Shown: positions 44,051-56,439, counted from the stretch's first letter. The stretch: 64,000 nt of DNA from Euglena gracilis (GCA_039621445.1 CP154955.1:15188465-15252464); one strand, 5' to 3'. Numbers and translations are program-made. The notes: generated by a model not told the origin, from the sequence alone.

Positions 44051-45582
44051 CTGTGCGGGACCGGCGCCATACTCCCAAAAAAGCCACATGCAAAAAATTC
44101 ACACACCACAAAGTATTAGACATGTGTGTGTATGCATCTTCAGAACTGCTGACTTTGATGGAACAACCAATGTTTTAGACAGTTCTTTTAGAGGCCGAAG
44201 ATAATACCTACCACCTAACCACACCACAGGTGCATTCACCGTGTGAATAGACTGCTGTGAAATAGGGGGAAAAAATAGTTATGATTTCTTCAGGTGGGGT
44301 TCACTCAAACCCCTTAACTGAAAGGTTTTTTGTTATGAAATTGTTGAACAGCCTGTCTCACCACAGCTTTTGGCGACGTCTTTTTGGGGAGTGTCTCGGC
44401 TCCTTTTTCCAGCCTGTGACCCTCCTCTAGGGCCTCGCTTCCCAATGGCCGGATTGCAATTTTGATGGCACACTGCCATCCCCCCAACTTCGCCCCCTGC
44501 ACAGTTGGAGATGTGGTGCTGCCAAAAAGAAGTGCCAGTTGTTGCATCCTTAACCGGCAGCTGCATTGAAACTGGAAAACATTGCACCTCCCTATGGAAA
44601 AAGGAGAGAAAGAGCAAAGCATTCGGGTGTCAACACAGTTTGGCAATGACATCGACGATTGAGAAAAAGTGCAAAATTACTCATCTTCACAATGCCAATG
44701 AGGAAAAATCAAAAAAAAATATTTAAAAATGGGAGACCCAACATGGAACCTCGAAAAATACGAGGCAAGAAAACAAAAAAAAATGCTCAGCTTTATGCAT
44801 TTTGGGAGGGAAACAAAATGGTAAATGCAACAATTTTTTATTTTTGGGATTATCCTGCTTCTGAAGAAAGGACAAATTACCAGTGAAAAAAAAAGGAAAC
44901 AAAAAATGATAAAAAAAATGAGAGTTTGGACTCACGGAAAAATCAAGGGCAAAAAAAAGCATTTTAAGACCCAAAATGTTCCAGCTGAAATTGAAACATC
45001 GATGGAAAAAACACAAATTTCCAATATTGGAAATAAAAGCCATTTGTGTTTCCTCTCAGCTCAAACCACGCAGCAACACTTTCTTGTGAGCGAAACAGCA
45101 CAAATCCAACAGCACGAGTTTATTGTGCAATTTTTATAATTATTGACCAATTGTGAATTTAGTTGACTGTTTTGCTATTTTTTTGATGACAAGAAAAAAA
45201 TTGGTAAACGTGCAAGCGTGACCTTTCCTTGTGTCTCTGTTGCCCAGTCAGAATTCTCTTGGATAAATTATTGAAGCCAGCTTTAGGGCTTGTGTAATAA
45301 TGAATATGTAATGAATCCTCTACTTGCAAATACCAGCCTCCCCTGAACCTGACAAACAATATTGGACTTTAACAAAAAGAATGCAAGACATTCAAGGGGA
45401 ATTCCAGTGAAATCGATCCGCAATGCAAATGCTTTCATTGTCAATGTCTGAAAGCAATCGTGAGAACATTTCTCAATTTTTCTTCTATGACATTTGATTG
45501 AAATTGCTGGAGGATCTGGCAGCCTGCAACTTTGAATAAGGTTCAGAACCAGGCTATCGCTTAAGGGCCACGGGGCGTCCAC

Positions 45583-45745
45583 TGGCTGGCCGTTTTGCTA
45601 GACACTGGAAAAAAATGGAAAAGCTAGACCCCCCTCCCCCGGGGTCCCCACAACTGGAAAAAAAAATTCCTCCGGCGTTGCGCGCCGTTCCAAAAAATCC
45701 CAACATGGACAAAAATGGGTATTTTGGGGCATTTGAAATCCAGTC
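45583..45745. repeat. Related copy of the 13972 element interior
   Basis: Shares CTAGACACTGGAAAAA, AGCTAGACCCCCC, AACTGGAAAAAAAAATTCCT, CCGGCGTTGCGCGCCG and AAAAATGGGTATTTTGGG with 14065-14290, in the same order. The ends are not preserved. It lies in a PDX2 intron. Confidence 0.55.
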
Positions 45746-45969
45746 CATATAAAACCGAGGGGGTTATTTGGGCATGCTTAATTGACTAATTCTTTGGATT
45801 GCGCAGATTAATCACGGGCATTCATTGAAGGGGTGCCAATGAACATTGGTTGATCAAACCCAGGGGGAAGGTCCCATGGGCTAGCAACTCAAAAAGTGCA
45901 AATGGGTTAAAAAGACCGCATTTTATGGGGGGGGGAAATAGCAAACAACTGCCTTTGGATGGCACACAC

Positions 45970-46065
45970 CAACGTCTGCCCAAGTTCCGCTTGTGACGTT
46001 ACGGAGTCGGCGAGGAAGATCAGGCCCGCACAGGTGCCCCAGGTTGGCTTCTTTGTCCGGAACTC
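45970..46065 (-). CDS. PDX2: PDX2, exon with catalytic cysteine
   Basis: Thirty-two residues beginning EFRTKKPTWGTCAGLIFLAD and ending ELGQTL. WGTCAGLI is the nucleophile elbow of class I glutamine amidotransferases of the PDX2 family; its cysteine attacks glutamine. The donor is TTG/GTGTGT in phase 0. The start is taken at an AAG acceptor. In-frame sequence just upstream (VIEPLK) also resembles the family (usually ..LEPLREF..), so the true exon may start slightly earlier, but no AG is available there before an in-frame stop. Confidence 0.9.
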
Positions 46066-48384
46066 CTTCAGGGGTTCGATGACAGCAGGCACCCCACGTC
46101 ACGCGTGTGAAGGTGGCCAGTTGTGACAGTCACCTGGCCCCCCCCCATACATGTCTGTGTGTCCAGGTGGGGCGGTGTCGGACCCCCCACCGGGGAGTGG
46201 GGGGGAAGGGTCGACCCCCCATGCACCACAACACCGTGCAAAAAAAATTTTCTTCGGTGCCTTCAGCGCCAAAGGAAGCTTTCACTTGAAACCATGTATG
46301 GAGGCTCTGGCTTCACACCTTCACACCTGAACCGGTGTCCTGGACACCGTTTCGGACGTGTCCAGGAGACAAGCAAGTGTCCCGGGAGACATCTCCAACA
46401 AGCAAAATAAACTAAACGCAATGAATGGTCAGATATTCCGCGCAAGTTCAGAAGAGCAAAAAATTGGGCCAGTGTGGGGGGGGGGGGGGCAGCACAGCCC
46501 GGCAACCCGGCCTTCATCATTGTGCCATGGCTGGCATTTTTTTAAAAAAAAAGTTCTTTGTTTTATTTTTTATTGTTTTATTTATTTGACAAAAAAAAGG
46601 CAAAAGACCACAGGCAAAAATGATGGTTTCCAAATTGCCCTTGATCAAAAAGGTGAACCCAAAATCAACCGAAATGTTCGCAAAAATCGGTACTTTTGGC
46701 TGTTTTCTTCAAAATAGGCAAAGTCGGCCATTTTCTGCCATTTTCACCACTTTTGATGCTTGAAACCATCCCAATTCAATCCTTGTGTTGCCCAAACAGG
46801 GGGAAAAAGGCAGGCATTAGGCAGGTGCTTCCATCATCGAGTTTCAGTGGTACATTCTTTTGCACGTTTTCTGAATGGTCAAGATGCAGTGTGTTCAAAA
46901 AGCCTTTTGAACGTCTTTTTACGTGCTGAAAAAACCCTGACACCCCTGTCCCAAAATGTCAAGAATTTCGCCCCCAATCCCTCTTTTAAAAAAAATCCGT
47001 AAAATGCTTCAAATTCTAAAAAAAAAATAATCCTTGAAGAAATAATGTCTGCCCCCCCCCCCATCCAATCAAGGAGGGGGAGGGGGAGTGGACAACCCCA
47101 CCGAAAATCCTGATGGAAATTTGAATGTCAGCTCACAATATTGCCTTGAGATAGTGGTGACAGATGTGCAGGGTGATGAGATTAATTAGGGACTTTATGT
47201 GAGAGACAGAGCTGACGTTTTGTTTTTAAAAAAGCGTGTTAGCAAAGAAACGGGGGTTTTTAATCAACTTTCCCCGGGGCCTTACCATCTCCTTGCGTAC
47301 CACCTAACGCACCTTCACACCCAAAAATGCCAAAAGAATCATCTTCCCAAAAAAGTGCCAAAAATTGATGCACTTCCACACCCAAAAGGGAATTTTCAAA
47401 AATGACCCAAAATGTATCCCGCAAATTTGATGGTCGATGGGAAAATCCTAACAAAATTCTCTTTCAAAAAAATTTTCTTCAAACCCTCGCTGGTGTACTA
47501 AAAAAAAAAAAAAAAAAAAAACGTTTTTGTTCTTTTGTTTGTTAGTTTTTTTACTGCCAGCTTTGGTGAGAGACACATGGAACCAAGAGGATCAAACCAC
47601 CAAACAAGGAAGGAGGGTAGCTAGTCCAGCTGAATTCGTTTCTGGACCCCTCCCCCCCCCTTGTTCGGTTGACTTCAGAGGTCAACCAGAGGGGGGGAGG
47701 GGGTAACGGACCCCCCCCTCCCAAGTAACTGACCGAACCCATACTCAACTGGACTTCCCAAAAAAAAAAGGCCCAAAATCCATGGATTTTTAATTGAAAA
47801 AAAAATCGGTGCTTTAGGAACCCAACACACAACTCGACTGGTGGTTTGACTGGAAAAGTCAACTGATGTTCCAACAGGGGGGGGGGATGCAACTTGGCCA
47901 TTCAAATTATAAAAAACAAAAAAATGAAAAAAAAAGCAAAAAAAAATGCAACTTGCATAAAACCCCTGAGAAAAGGCTGGAATATAACCGAGTTTTGCTG
48001 CCTAAAATCCGTAAACATGTGACAATGCCGGTGTACCTGTCAATGATTCACAAAGAAGACCACCTGGAAGACAACGGCAAGCACTGAAGCTTTGAAAATC
48101 AACATGAATGGCACCCGCACGTTCAGTCTAAGCAAATCGTCCCTCCAGGTCACCACTGAACATCAATAAAGCGGACATTAAGGACATTTACAAAAATGGA
48201 GAGCATACCTGATGCTGGGAATGCAGCACAAAAGTCCTTTTCTTACAAAAAAAATTTGCAGGACAAAAATTTTTATGCAAAAAATTCAATTTTCAGAAAA
48301 ACCTGATTATGAAGGAAAAAAATGGAAATTATGCAAGTTGCATATTCCCCCCCCCCTGGTTCCAACACCCCCCAGTGCCTTTCC

Positions 48385-48460
48385 CAGGGTTCGAAATAAA
48401 GGCAGGTGGGGGATTGGCAGGAGGTGGCGTGGTTGTGCACCCTCCTTATATCAAACCCTG
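48385..48460. mobile_element. Very short inverted-repeat element (AGGGTTYGATATAAGG family)
   Basis: 76 bp between CAGGGTTCGAAATAAAGG and TCCTTATATCAAACCCTG. Same family as 16479-16598, shorter interior. It lies in a PDX2 intron. Confidence 0.55.
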
Positions 48461-48709
48461 ACCACTCCACATGATTCTGTCTGAGCGCTTGAATATGCCT
48501 TGAGCAAGGGTTGGAACATGTGGCTGCGTACACAAGGATTGGGCACAGCCAAAAGTGCAGGGTAATGCATCGTCAGAATTAACCCCCCGCCCAAATGTCA
48601 AGGCCAACCTGCTCATAATTGGGCGGGATTTCAAGACCATCGGGGGGAGCTTGATAGTTGGGTTGGGTGCTTTACACCTTTACCCCCCCCCCCCCCTATT
48701 TCCCCCCCC

Positions 48710-48992
48710 CCCCCTAATTGGCTAATTGGCCTCCGGGACAAGACCGGCCAATTTCGGCAAGGCCGCAAAAAGGGCTCAGAAAACCTCCAAAAATGTCCGT
48801 TTCGAAAATTTTAAAAATTTGCCGGATAAGAAAAAGTCATCACCAATCCAACTATGCGCAAAAAATCGACAAATTTTGCACAGGGAAAATTTTTGGGGGT
48901 AGGGGTCCTCGAGCCCCCCCTAATTGCCCCCCCCCCTAATTGGCTAATTGGGGGTCTGAAGGAGCCCGGCCATTAGCCAAATTGGGGGGGGG
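48710..48992. mobile_element. Small inverted-repeat element (CCCCCCTAATTGGCTAATTGG)
   Basis: The left end CCCCCTAATTGGCTAATTGG then CCTCCGGGACAAGACCGGCC is matched in inverse by GGCCATTAGCCAAATTGGGG on the right. CCCCCTAATTG also recurs internally. Non-coding; within a PDX2 intron. Confidence 0.5.
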
Positions 48993-49943
48993 GGTGAGGG
49001 TATACAATTCTGACTCTTTCATGCTGTCCTTTTGGAGAAAACAGAAACAATAGGAAGGCCAAGCACAAAAGTTGAGAATTTGCACCACTCCTGATTGGCA
49101 AACAATTTTTCAAACGTCAAAACAATGGCCCATTCAGGATTGTGGACCCTCTCTTTCTTCATCTTCTGCTCACAACAACCATCATAGAAAGAGGCGTGGG
49201 ATGATCAAAAGTGAAACAAAAGAAAACAAACAAAAATGTTTTGAGTGGGCAAAAATTGATGGGACGGGGGCAAAAATATTGGAGCCCGGGGCAAAAATCT
49301 TTGGGAAACGGGGGCGAATTTTTTAACACAGCGGGCAAAATAATTGGGATTAGGCCCAAAATTTTTTGATAATTTGGGTAAAAATGGGATAGGGGGTGAA
49401 ATAACGTGAGTATTCACGTGACCTCCCCCAAAATGGAGAGGGTTTTGACCCCTGGCAACAATTTAGGGGGAGTTGAATTAGGGGGGGTTTCAGCATGGGT
49501 GCTCCCCCTAATTGTCACCGCTCCCGACTATTGGGGGTCTTAGGGGGGGGGGGGGGTGAGTGTTAGGTATAACACTACCTACTTCTCCTCTGAGGACCCC
49601 TCCCGCCCCACAAAGGGAGGAGTCAGGCCCCTGGGGAGAGGGTTGTGACTTCAGACAACTCATAGCTCATTGCAAGGTTGGTGCCTGGTTGAGACCTTGC
49701 CGGCTGGCAATGAGGCCCAGGCTCGTGCTTTCCCCTCCTGTGGAACAATAAAAGGGATGTCTCCAAGTTGTTGAGGTTGTTTTCACTTTGAAGAGAAAAA
49801 GGCTCAGCAACCAGCCCCACGGTTTTAGATTGGTGAGCTCTTTACATGAGAAAAAGGCAACAATGATGCACTTTGGCGAACGAGAACGTGCGTGCTCCTC
49901 CAGCCCCTCCTGAGAGGGTTGGGTTACTCTATCTGATTTCTAA

Positions 49944-50182
49944 AAGGAAATTGTGGCCTTCACTCGATTACAGGGTTGTAACCCTGCCGTGTTACAACCC
50001 TGTAATTGTCAAAGCCGCGACTTTACTATGGACGTGTTCCCAAATACCCGGCGCCCGCACAGCAATTTTTCGTTTTTCTTTTGGAAAATTTGGTTAAAAC
50101 AAAGTGCCTGCCCTTTAATTTGTGTCCCTTGACACAAATTGCAGGGCAGGCATTTTGTGTTACAGCGCCTGCCCTGTACCAT
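49944..50182 (+). mobile_element. Third left end of the recombinase-family element, no gene seen
   Basis: About 240 bases align with 55436-55680: AAATTGTGGCCTT..., a hairpin with CGATTACAGGG, TTTACTATGGACGTGTT, CCCGGCGCC, GGAAAATTTGGTTAAAACA, and paired CCTGCCCTTTAAT / TTGCAGGGCAGGC. No recombinase reading follows. It is either a solo end or a deleted copy. Confidence 0.5.
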
Positions 50183-52194
50183 GCCCCCCCCCCCCCGATA
50201 GTGTCCTCCCGTGTCTTATACCACGGGACCCGGCCGGCTGGTCCTAAAGGACTTTTATTGACCCACCCAATAGTGTCCCACGCCCACCCTGTAGTAGAGC
50301 TGAGTATGGGACAGTATCGGGGGGGGGGGGGCATAGTAGTTCATGTAGTGGCATGGGGGGGGCATGGCAGTAATGAAGGGTATCAACAGACCAATGGGAC
50401 CAATGTGGGATTTCTCTCCAGGGCAACTTCGTTTGGTGGGAGTCGGTTCATACCGGAAACATTGGTTCTCCCGAGGTGGCCCCGAGTCGGGGGGGGGGGG
50501 GTCAATTAGGGAAGGGAGGGCTTGGGAAACATTGGTCCCAACGAGGGGTACCCCCATTTCGGAGGTCAACTTTATATGCATTTTTGGAAAGATCTCGGAG
50601 AGTTCAACATCAAAAAAGTACAAAATGGAGTTTTTGCGGCCCCGTCAACGTTGGCCTTTTTGGACCCATGTTCGTCGGCCGAACCCCAAATTGCAATTAG
50701 GGGGGAAGGGTCGGGGATAGCAGACGCACCGCTTGCCGAAGGACCTTACCCCTCGCGCTATGGCGTGCCCCCCCCCCTCCACCACGTGGATCACAAAAAA
50801 ATTTTTGACCCCCCTGAAAATGGCCCAAAAACAATTGTGCTGATTTTTTCAAACGTTTTTTCCTTCAAAAATCGCTGTCCCGACCCGAAAAGTCGCCAAA
50901 AAAGTGACCTTTTCCACATTTTTTTTTTCGAAAAAACAGGCTCGTGGCGGCGGAAGCGCTGCGTGCGCCGCCTCAGGTAGACCTTTCCTAAAAACGGTGC
51001 GCGCCGTGACGCACCCTCCCTGGACCCCCCCCTCTGCCGTTGACCCTGATCTTGAACACATGCACATTTGCCAGGTGTGTTCACTTGATCTTCCCTGGTT
51101 CCAGTGAACCCCTTAGGTATATTTTTTTGGGCCCACCAAAGTTACAAAAAGCCAAAAAAAATCTAAAATAAAGCAAAATAAAGCAAAATGTTCAGAGACC
51201 CATACCATACAAAAGCACTTAAAACGCCCAGTGTAACGGAATTTTGATTCCCCCACTACTCCCCGCCAAGCTTAAGATGTGGCCAATAGGGTAGATTTGA
51301 TTAAACGATTAATCAACTAATCGTTCGTCATCGCCGATTAATCCAGTCGTTCGGCATTGGGCGATTGATCGTTCATTATGGATGTCAACCACAATGGGCA
51401 CAATGTTTGCTGAAAACAAACAACTTCGCACTTAACACTGGCCAACGAGTCAGCGAAGGTGCCGGTGAAGCGCTGCTGCCACGGTTCTTAATTTGCTTCA
51501 TTCTGCCATGGCAACTTTGAATAAAGCAATAATTCGTTCCATAGCATGCAAAGATATGGTCTGTGTTCTGTATTTGAGTTTATCACACAGATTTCATTTA
51601 CAAAAATCGGAAGGGACAATCGCGATTAAGCGCCAGCTCAAAACAAACACCCCAAAATAGCGTTGTAAGCTTGACCATGCCAGGCTGGGCCGCCAATGGG
51701 CCAGGCCGGGCCACCTAACACCATCAGGCAGCTAAAGAGCTCGGCACTACACAAAACCTGGCACAGCACCTTGCCCCCCCCCCAGAAGAAGACCCCCCTC
51801 GGGAGCCAAAATCCCAAGACGGTCTTATAGGGGGCATGGTATGGGGGGGAGCTTCAAAGGGGGGGCACAGGCACTTTTTGCCCATTTTTCATTGAAAAAT
51901 CGCAAAAATTGCTGGAAAAAACCACTTTTTCTTCATTTTCCAAAAAATGACGAGATTTTGGCCTGCACTGAGGTGAATGCAACACATGTGCCTCCCCTGT
52001 TAGACCACCCCTCAAAATGGTGTGCTGCAGCCAAGGCTGGATGGAGGAATTGAGATGGAGGTTGAGGTTGACATTGAGGTTGAGGTTGAGGTTGAGGTTG
52101 AGTTTTCCAAACTCAATGTTTCCTCAATGTCACCTTTTTGTCAAAGGAAATGGACTTCATGACAGAAAAATTTGTCTAAGGAGAGGCAATTTAC

Positions 52195-52225
52195 CTGTCA
52201 AACATTGGGCAATTGTCACTGTCTC
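52195..52225 (-). CDS. PDX2: PDX2, probable short exon 2 (GEST loop region)
   Basis: A 31-nt candidate exon with acceptor TTTCAAACAG and a near-perfect donor CAG/GTAAAT. Read in phase 0 after exon 1 it gives ETVTIAQCLT. Joined to exon 1 this reads PGETVTIAQC, matching the family's PGGESTTIA segment but one glycine shorter. That segment forms part of the oxyanion region in known PDX2 structures. The alternative phase-1 reading gives GDSDNCPMFD, which fits less well. The exon leaves in phase 1 while the next exon found enters in phase 0, so at least one small exon, of about 6-12 residues judging from the family, is missing between them. Confidence 0.6.
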
Positions 52226-54463
52226 CTGTTTGAAATCGCCAACCCACATTGCTTTTTTTGTTTCCAACCCAAATATGTTGTTCGTTGATGGAAACTTGCC
52301 AAACTTGCCTTTGATGAAGGTACACAAGATGAGATTGTCCAATCGATGCTTTTAAATTTCCTAATTTTGGACATTGAGGTTATATTGAAGGGGGGGTAAA
52401 CCAAGTTTTAGCCACTTTGGGGTGGGGTGGGTTGGATACTTTAAGGTGGGGTGAGGGTGATGTTCATCGATCTTCTAGTTAAAACCGTCCTTGCATTGGG
52501 GCTCTAGCTTCACGCCCGATCCGGTGTCCAGAACGCCGGTTCGGCATGAAATTGGCGTCGAAGGGATCCAAACAGAAAAAAAAGTGCCAAAAAGTGACCA
52601 AAATGGCTCGTAGATTTGTGTTATCATTTCTGAGTGGATTTTGGGTTTTTTTGGCCTGTATGACATCTGAGATGTAAAATTCTCGATCAGGCGATCCACG
52701 TGGCTTGAGTTCAAAGCAGCTCAAAAATGCTCAAAGATATACACAAAAAAGGGAATTTGGGGCGAAATTGACCGTGGTTCCTTGAATGCCGGTTTGGGCG
52801 TGAAGCCAGAGCCCCTAATCCATGGTTTCAACAACTGTGTCATGAAGGCCGGTTCAGCCTTGAAGCCATGGCTCAGAACGCCGGTTCACGCCTGAACTGG
52901 CGTTCTGGGCCCATCAAAAACCTGCCAATCAGGGACTAAGATTCCGGACCCTCAATGACATTTTTGTTTGTTTGCTTTTGAAGAAAAAAAAACTTTTTAC
53001 GTTTTTATTTCATGAAAACTAATTAGTTAATGACAAATTAGTTTGATCTGTTTGGCCTGTTAGTTCGACCTGTCAAAATTAACCCCCCCCCTAGAAGATC
53101 CCTCAAAAATAAGGGATTTTTTTAGAGGGGGAGAGATCCAAAGATAACTTTTGCCCCTCCAAAGCTTGAATGAAAATGGAAGATCTTCTACTTTAAAAAA
53201 ATATTAAAAAATATTAATAATATTATATAATATATTATTAATATTATTAATTATTATTAAGATTAAAAAAAATATTACCTGCTAAAATTGGTGATTTTCG
53301 GATTTTTGCAAAAAAAAAAAGTTTCAGCCTTTCCAAGTTGGCAATTGGACTTTGGGGCTGTTGATGTGGGGGGTACCTCTTGCATCCATTTGTTTTTGGG
53401 CATTTTGTGGGAGGGATGGTGCGACATGAGGGTGGGTTCAACAGATTCGACGAGGACCCTCGTCGCCGTGGAGCACTAAAGAAGTGGTTGAGAGGGAAAC
53501 AAATCACCAAGAGAAAGCATCGGCAAAGGTGTTGGGCATTTGTTGAAAATTATTGCATTTTCGGCACAACGAACCTCAAAAAAGTGTTCAAAAAAAAACG
53601 GTCATGAAATCATCAATTTTGAAATTATCCAAAATGCTCTGTATGCCCTTGCAACTTCATTGAATGCAAAACCTTGGGGGGGTTCAGGCATTTTGACACC
53701 AAAATTAGGACAGACCAACCTCATAATTTAAATTTTATGTTTTAAAATTAGGAAAACTTCCTGAAAATATCATCAAATCAAGCATCACCGGCCAAAAAAT
53801 TTGGCCGAAAAGGGTCTTTGGTCGGGCCACAGGGGGTCACGGGGGGAACACCCCTTAGCACCCACCTAAGCATACATCATGGTCAAAAAGGCAAAATGTC
53901 AAGGACAGGTCAGTTCACATTGGGTGTTAGAAGGAGGCTGAAAGGCATTTTTCGACGTTTTGGCAAAGTGGAATATTCTTACCATCATGGTGATTTTTCA
54001 TTTTTTGTATGGTTGACCAACAACCCCCTTACCCTCACCCCCCCCAAAGTGGCCACCCTCCAGGCGCCGTGCCTCAAAACGGCCACTTAGGGGTGGCACT
54101 CTGTGGGGCAGGGTGTAACAATTTTTGCCTTCGGCGCCAAAGGTGTTGGGAACATGGCCACTTTGAGGGGGTACCAAGCGTTGCCAAATTTTTTGGCCAC
54201 TTTGGGGTGGGAAACTCTTTGAGGGGGGGGGGCATAGCCACCCACCCCCTAATTGGAAATATCCCCCTCCCCCAAATTGACCCCAATTGAGAAAAAGGGA
54301 GGTCGAGTGGAGTTCTCAGCGGCAATTGGGAGGGTTGGTGTGTTTCCCGTAGTGCCAAAAAAGGGGAGTTTCCCATTCACAATTAGTGCGGGGGGGGGGG
54401 ACAAATATGGAAGGGTCCATGAAGAGAAAAGGCGGTCAAATTGATCCAAGTGAAGGAGAACAC
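52226..54463 (-). other. PDX2 intron 1
   Basis: About 2.2 kb containing the 318-bp element at 52498 and an AT-rich block. A plus-strand frame at 53380-53607 (ALKKWLRGKQITKRKHRQRC) is basic but unrecognised. Confidence 0.6.
52498..52815. mobile_element. Small inverted-repeat element (GGGGCTCTRGCTTCACGCCC family)
   Basis: 27-bp ends beginning GGGGCTCTAGCTTCACGCCC and, inverted, GGGGCTCTGGCTTCACGCCC enclose 318 bp. The subterminal CCGGTxTCCAGAACGCCGGTTC recurs at 52856-52906 as a near-perfect hairpin, and a related piece (GGCTCTGGCTTCACACC) is at 46303-46347. Within PDX2 intron 1. Confidence 0.65.
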
Positions 54464-54604
54464 ACCAGGAATGATGAGGCCATCCACACTATCAAGCTCT
54501 GCTTGTGTGCGCACTTCAACAGCCTCTACACCACATCCTTTCAAGCTGGTGATATGTTCAGAGAAGCCACCTTGGAGTGCCAACACCCCGATGCGAGTCA
54601 TCAT
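54464..54604 (-). CDS. PDX2: PDX2/SNO glutaminase (PLP synthase subunit), exon 1
   Basis: First exon of the glutaminase subunit of pyridoxal 5'-phosphate synthase. The enzyme takes ammonia from glutamine and passes it to the PDX1 synthase subunit, so this is vitamin B6 synthesis, normally cytosolic. The 47 residues start MMTRIGVLALQGGF and end DGLIIPG, the classic N-terminal Rossmann strand, glutamine-binding loop and turn of the family. The start is the ATG at 54604 or the ATG directly after it at 54601; codons further upstream do not resemble the family. The exon can end at 54464 (donor GTGTTC, phase 0) or 54466 (donor GTGTGT, phase 1); phase 0 joins better to the next exon. The gene runs on the minus strand to 42437. 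Identification is by family motifs recalled, not by search, but six exons in the right order make it firm. Confidence 0.93.
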
Positions 54605-55689
54605 AACTGGGAAAGTGTGCCAAAACACGTCTCGTCTGATAGTTTTCCCCGGTCGAAAATTTCCCAACCACTTTTTCGGCCAAAAGAAATGGTGATCTGC
54701 CTGAAAGTCACCCCCCCCCAAATTTTCGGTTGCTCCAACCCGTGTTTGAGGCTTTTGCTAGAACGAAGTTCAAACGGCAGGGAAAAAGGAGGGGATCCAA
54801 ATGTTGAGCTCTTGGGGTTGCAAATCTCAAATTGGGCAGAAGAAAAACAACCTCTCGGGGAGAAATTAGGGGAGAAATTACAATCTTTGAGGGAAAAATA
54901 CCATTCTTTGCACCTTGCACCCAACTTTTGTGATCTTTTGTGATTGTCAAATTTTTGGCTGCCACCAAGTGAAAACGGTCAAAAGCTCTTTTCTGGTTTT
55001 TCGGTTTAGTTTTCGGCCCCGTGGGGGGGGTATCAGAAGGTTATGATAGGTATTGGGGGGGGGGGGCTGTTGGACCCCCTATTTAACTGCCAAAAGGCGA
55101 CAAAAATTGTGGGCTTTTAACTTGCGGAACTTGGAACTACCCTCACTTAGGGGGGGGGGCAAATGGGGGGGTGAGGGTAGTTGAGTTCGGGTCCGGTCAG
55201 GTGCAAGCCCATCCCCCCCCCCCCACAGCAACCAAAGAAGTCAACCGAACCAAATCACAAAATTGCAATTTTTTTCTGGAGGTTTTGACCATTTTTTTGG
55301 CAATTTTTGAACTTAGTGGGATTTGAAGTATTGGTTTGAGTGTTTCATAACGAGTTTTTTCAACGAAATTCCCCTGTTTTTTTAATGGTTGTTTTCTAAA
55401 AAAAAATATACACATTGTTCCGTTTTTTATGTAAGAAAATTGTGGCCTTAACACGATTACACGGTGTAATCGTGTCAAGGCCACAATTTTACTATAACCG
55501 TGTTAACAAATGCCCGGCACCTGCCCTGTAATCCGTATGAATAACCCCCACCCCCATTTTTGTAACTCTTTTCACTTTTGGGAAATTTTGGTTGACACAA
55601 AACATCTGCCCTATAATCCGTGTTAAGGTCAACACGCAGGCGTTTCGTGTTAAGGCGCTTGCCCTGTAATTCGTGTTAACCCCCGCCAA

Positions 55690-55950
55690 ACTCTTTTCTT
55701 TTTGTACTTTACCACCACCCCCCCCCCTAATTGACCGTGGGACCTCTCCACGGGACCCCCCGTTTGGTCATTGAGGGGGGGGGTCAGTGGGGGGGGGGGG
55801 GTACCGCCAATTAGGGGGGGGGTACCATCAATTAGGGGGTGCTTCAGCACGGAATCCCCCCGGGTAGTCAATTAGGGGGGGGTCGAAAAAATTTTCCCCG
55901 GGGCGATCGGTCAATTAGGGGGGGGGTCAATTAGGGGGGGGGTGGTGGTA
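55690..55950 (+). repeat. Clustered CAATTAGGGGGGG motifs in both orientations
   Basis: (C)CCCCCTAATTGACCG at the left and at least five GTCAATTAGGGGGGG or close copies to the right, just inside the left end of the recombinase element and upstream of its start codon. The same motif appears near 48.7, 49.5, 54.25 and 58.5 kb. Confidence 0.55.
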
Positions 55951-55975
55951 TCTCATCCACAGCTCTTCTCTAGCG

Positions 55976-56439
55976 ATGGCAAAGCGCGCCGTAATCATCG
56001 TGGATCGCATGCTCCCGCACCCCCCCCAAACAAATGATTTTGTAGCCGAACTGAAACAGTTTGCAGAAGAAAAGGGGTGGGTTCAAAAGAACCCACCCCC
56101 TCTTGACCCTTTGCACGGTGCTCTGTTGTCCACGGCAGTGAACAAAAAACAATCTGGATCCCAGGCACAAGAGCGTGCTGCCTTGTCACATCTTCCGGAA
56201 TTTCTGCAGGTGTGCGAGGAAAACCAAGCTGTGTACTCGGATCTTGATGATTTTTTTCACTGCGTGGGGTGCCTGGCTCATGGATCCCATGCTACTGTTT
56301 GACGACCCGAGTGTTGTCCAACAGTGTGCGGATCAGCGCCGGGCACAGTTCGGCTCCAAATTCAAATATGAGGCCAAACCAGCATCCACGTTCCGTGGCT
56401 ACCTAAACGCTCTGGCTCGCGATTATGTGAAACAGAAAC
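55976..56439 (+). pseudogene. Tyrosine recombinase, N-terminal core-binding part, frameshifted
   Basis: Starts MAKRAVIIVDRML, continues ...LDPLHGALLSTAVNKKQSGS and ...YSDLDDFF, where the frame is lost. The homologous sequence continues in the next frame (WLMDPMLLFDDPSVVQQCAD ... STFRGYLNALARDYVKQ). Comparison with the second copy at 62485 places one extra T in a run of seven at about 56248-56254. The helical part ending in STFRGYLNALARDYV resembles the SAM-like DNA-binding domain that precedes the catalytic domain of tyrosine recombinases. The end near 56439 is a possible donor (GAG/GTTCGG). Confidence 0.6.

Larger units (their letters stand above)
46066..52194 (-). other. PDX2 intron region with several elements and a missing small exon
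   Basis: About 6.1 kb between the cysteine exon and exon 2. It contains inverted-repeat elements (48385, 48710), a third recombinase-element left end (49944), poly-A and poly-C runs. Phase mismatch shows at least one further short exon must lie here. Confidence 0.6.

Noticed and set aside
54386-54943. 185-codon plus-strand frame opposite PDX2 exon 1
   Set aside because: The minus strand here is clearly PDX2; the plus frame is a shadow.
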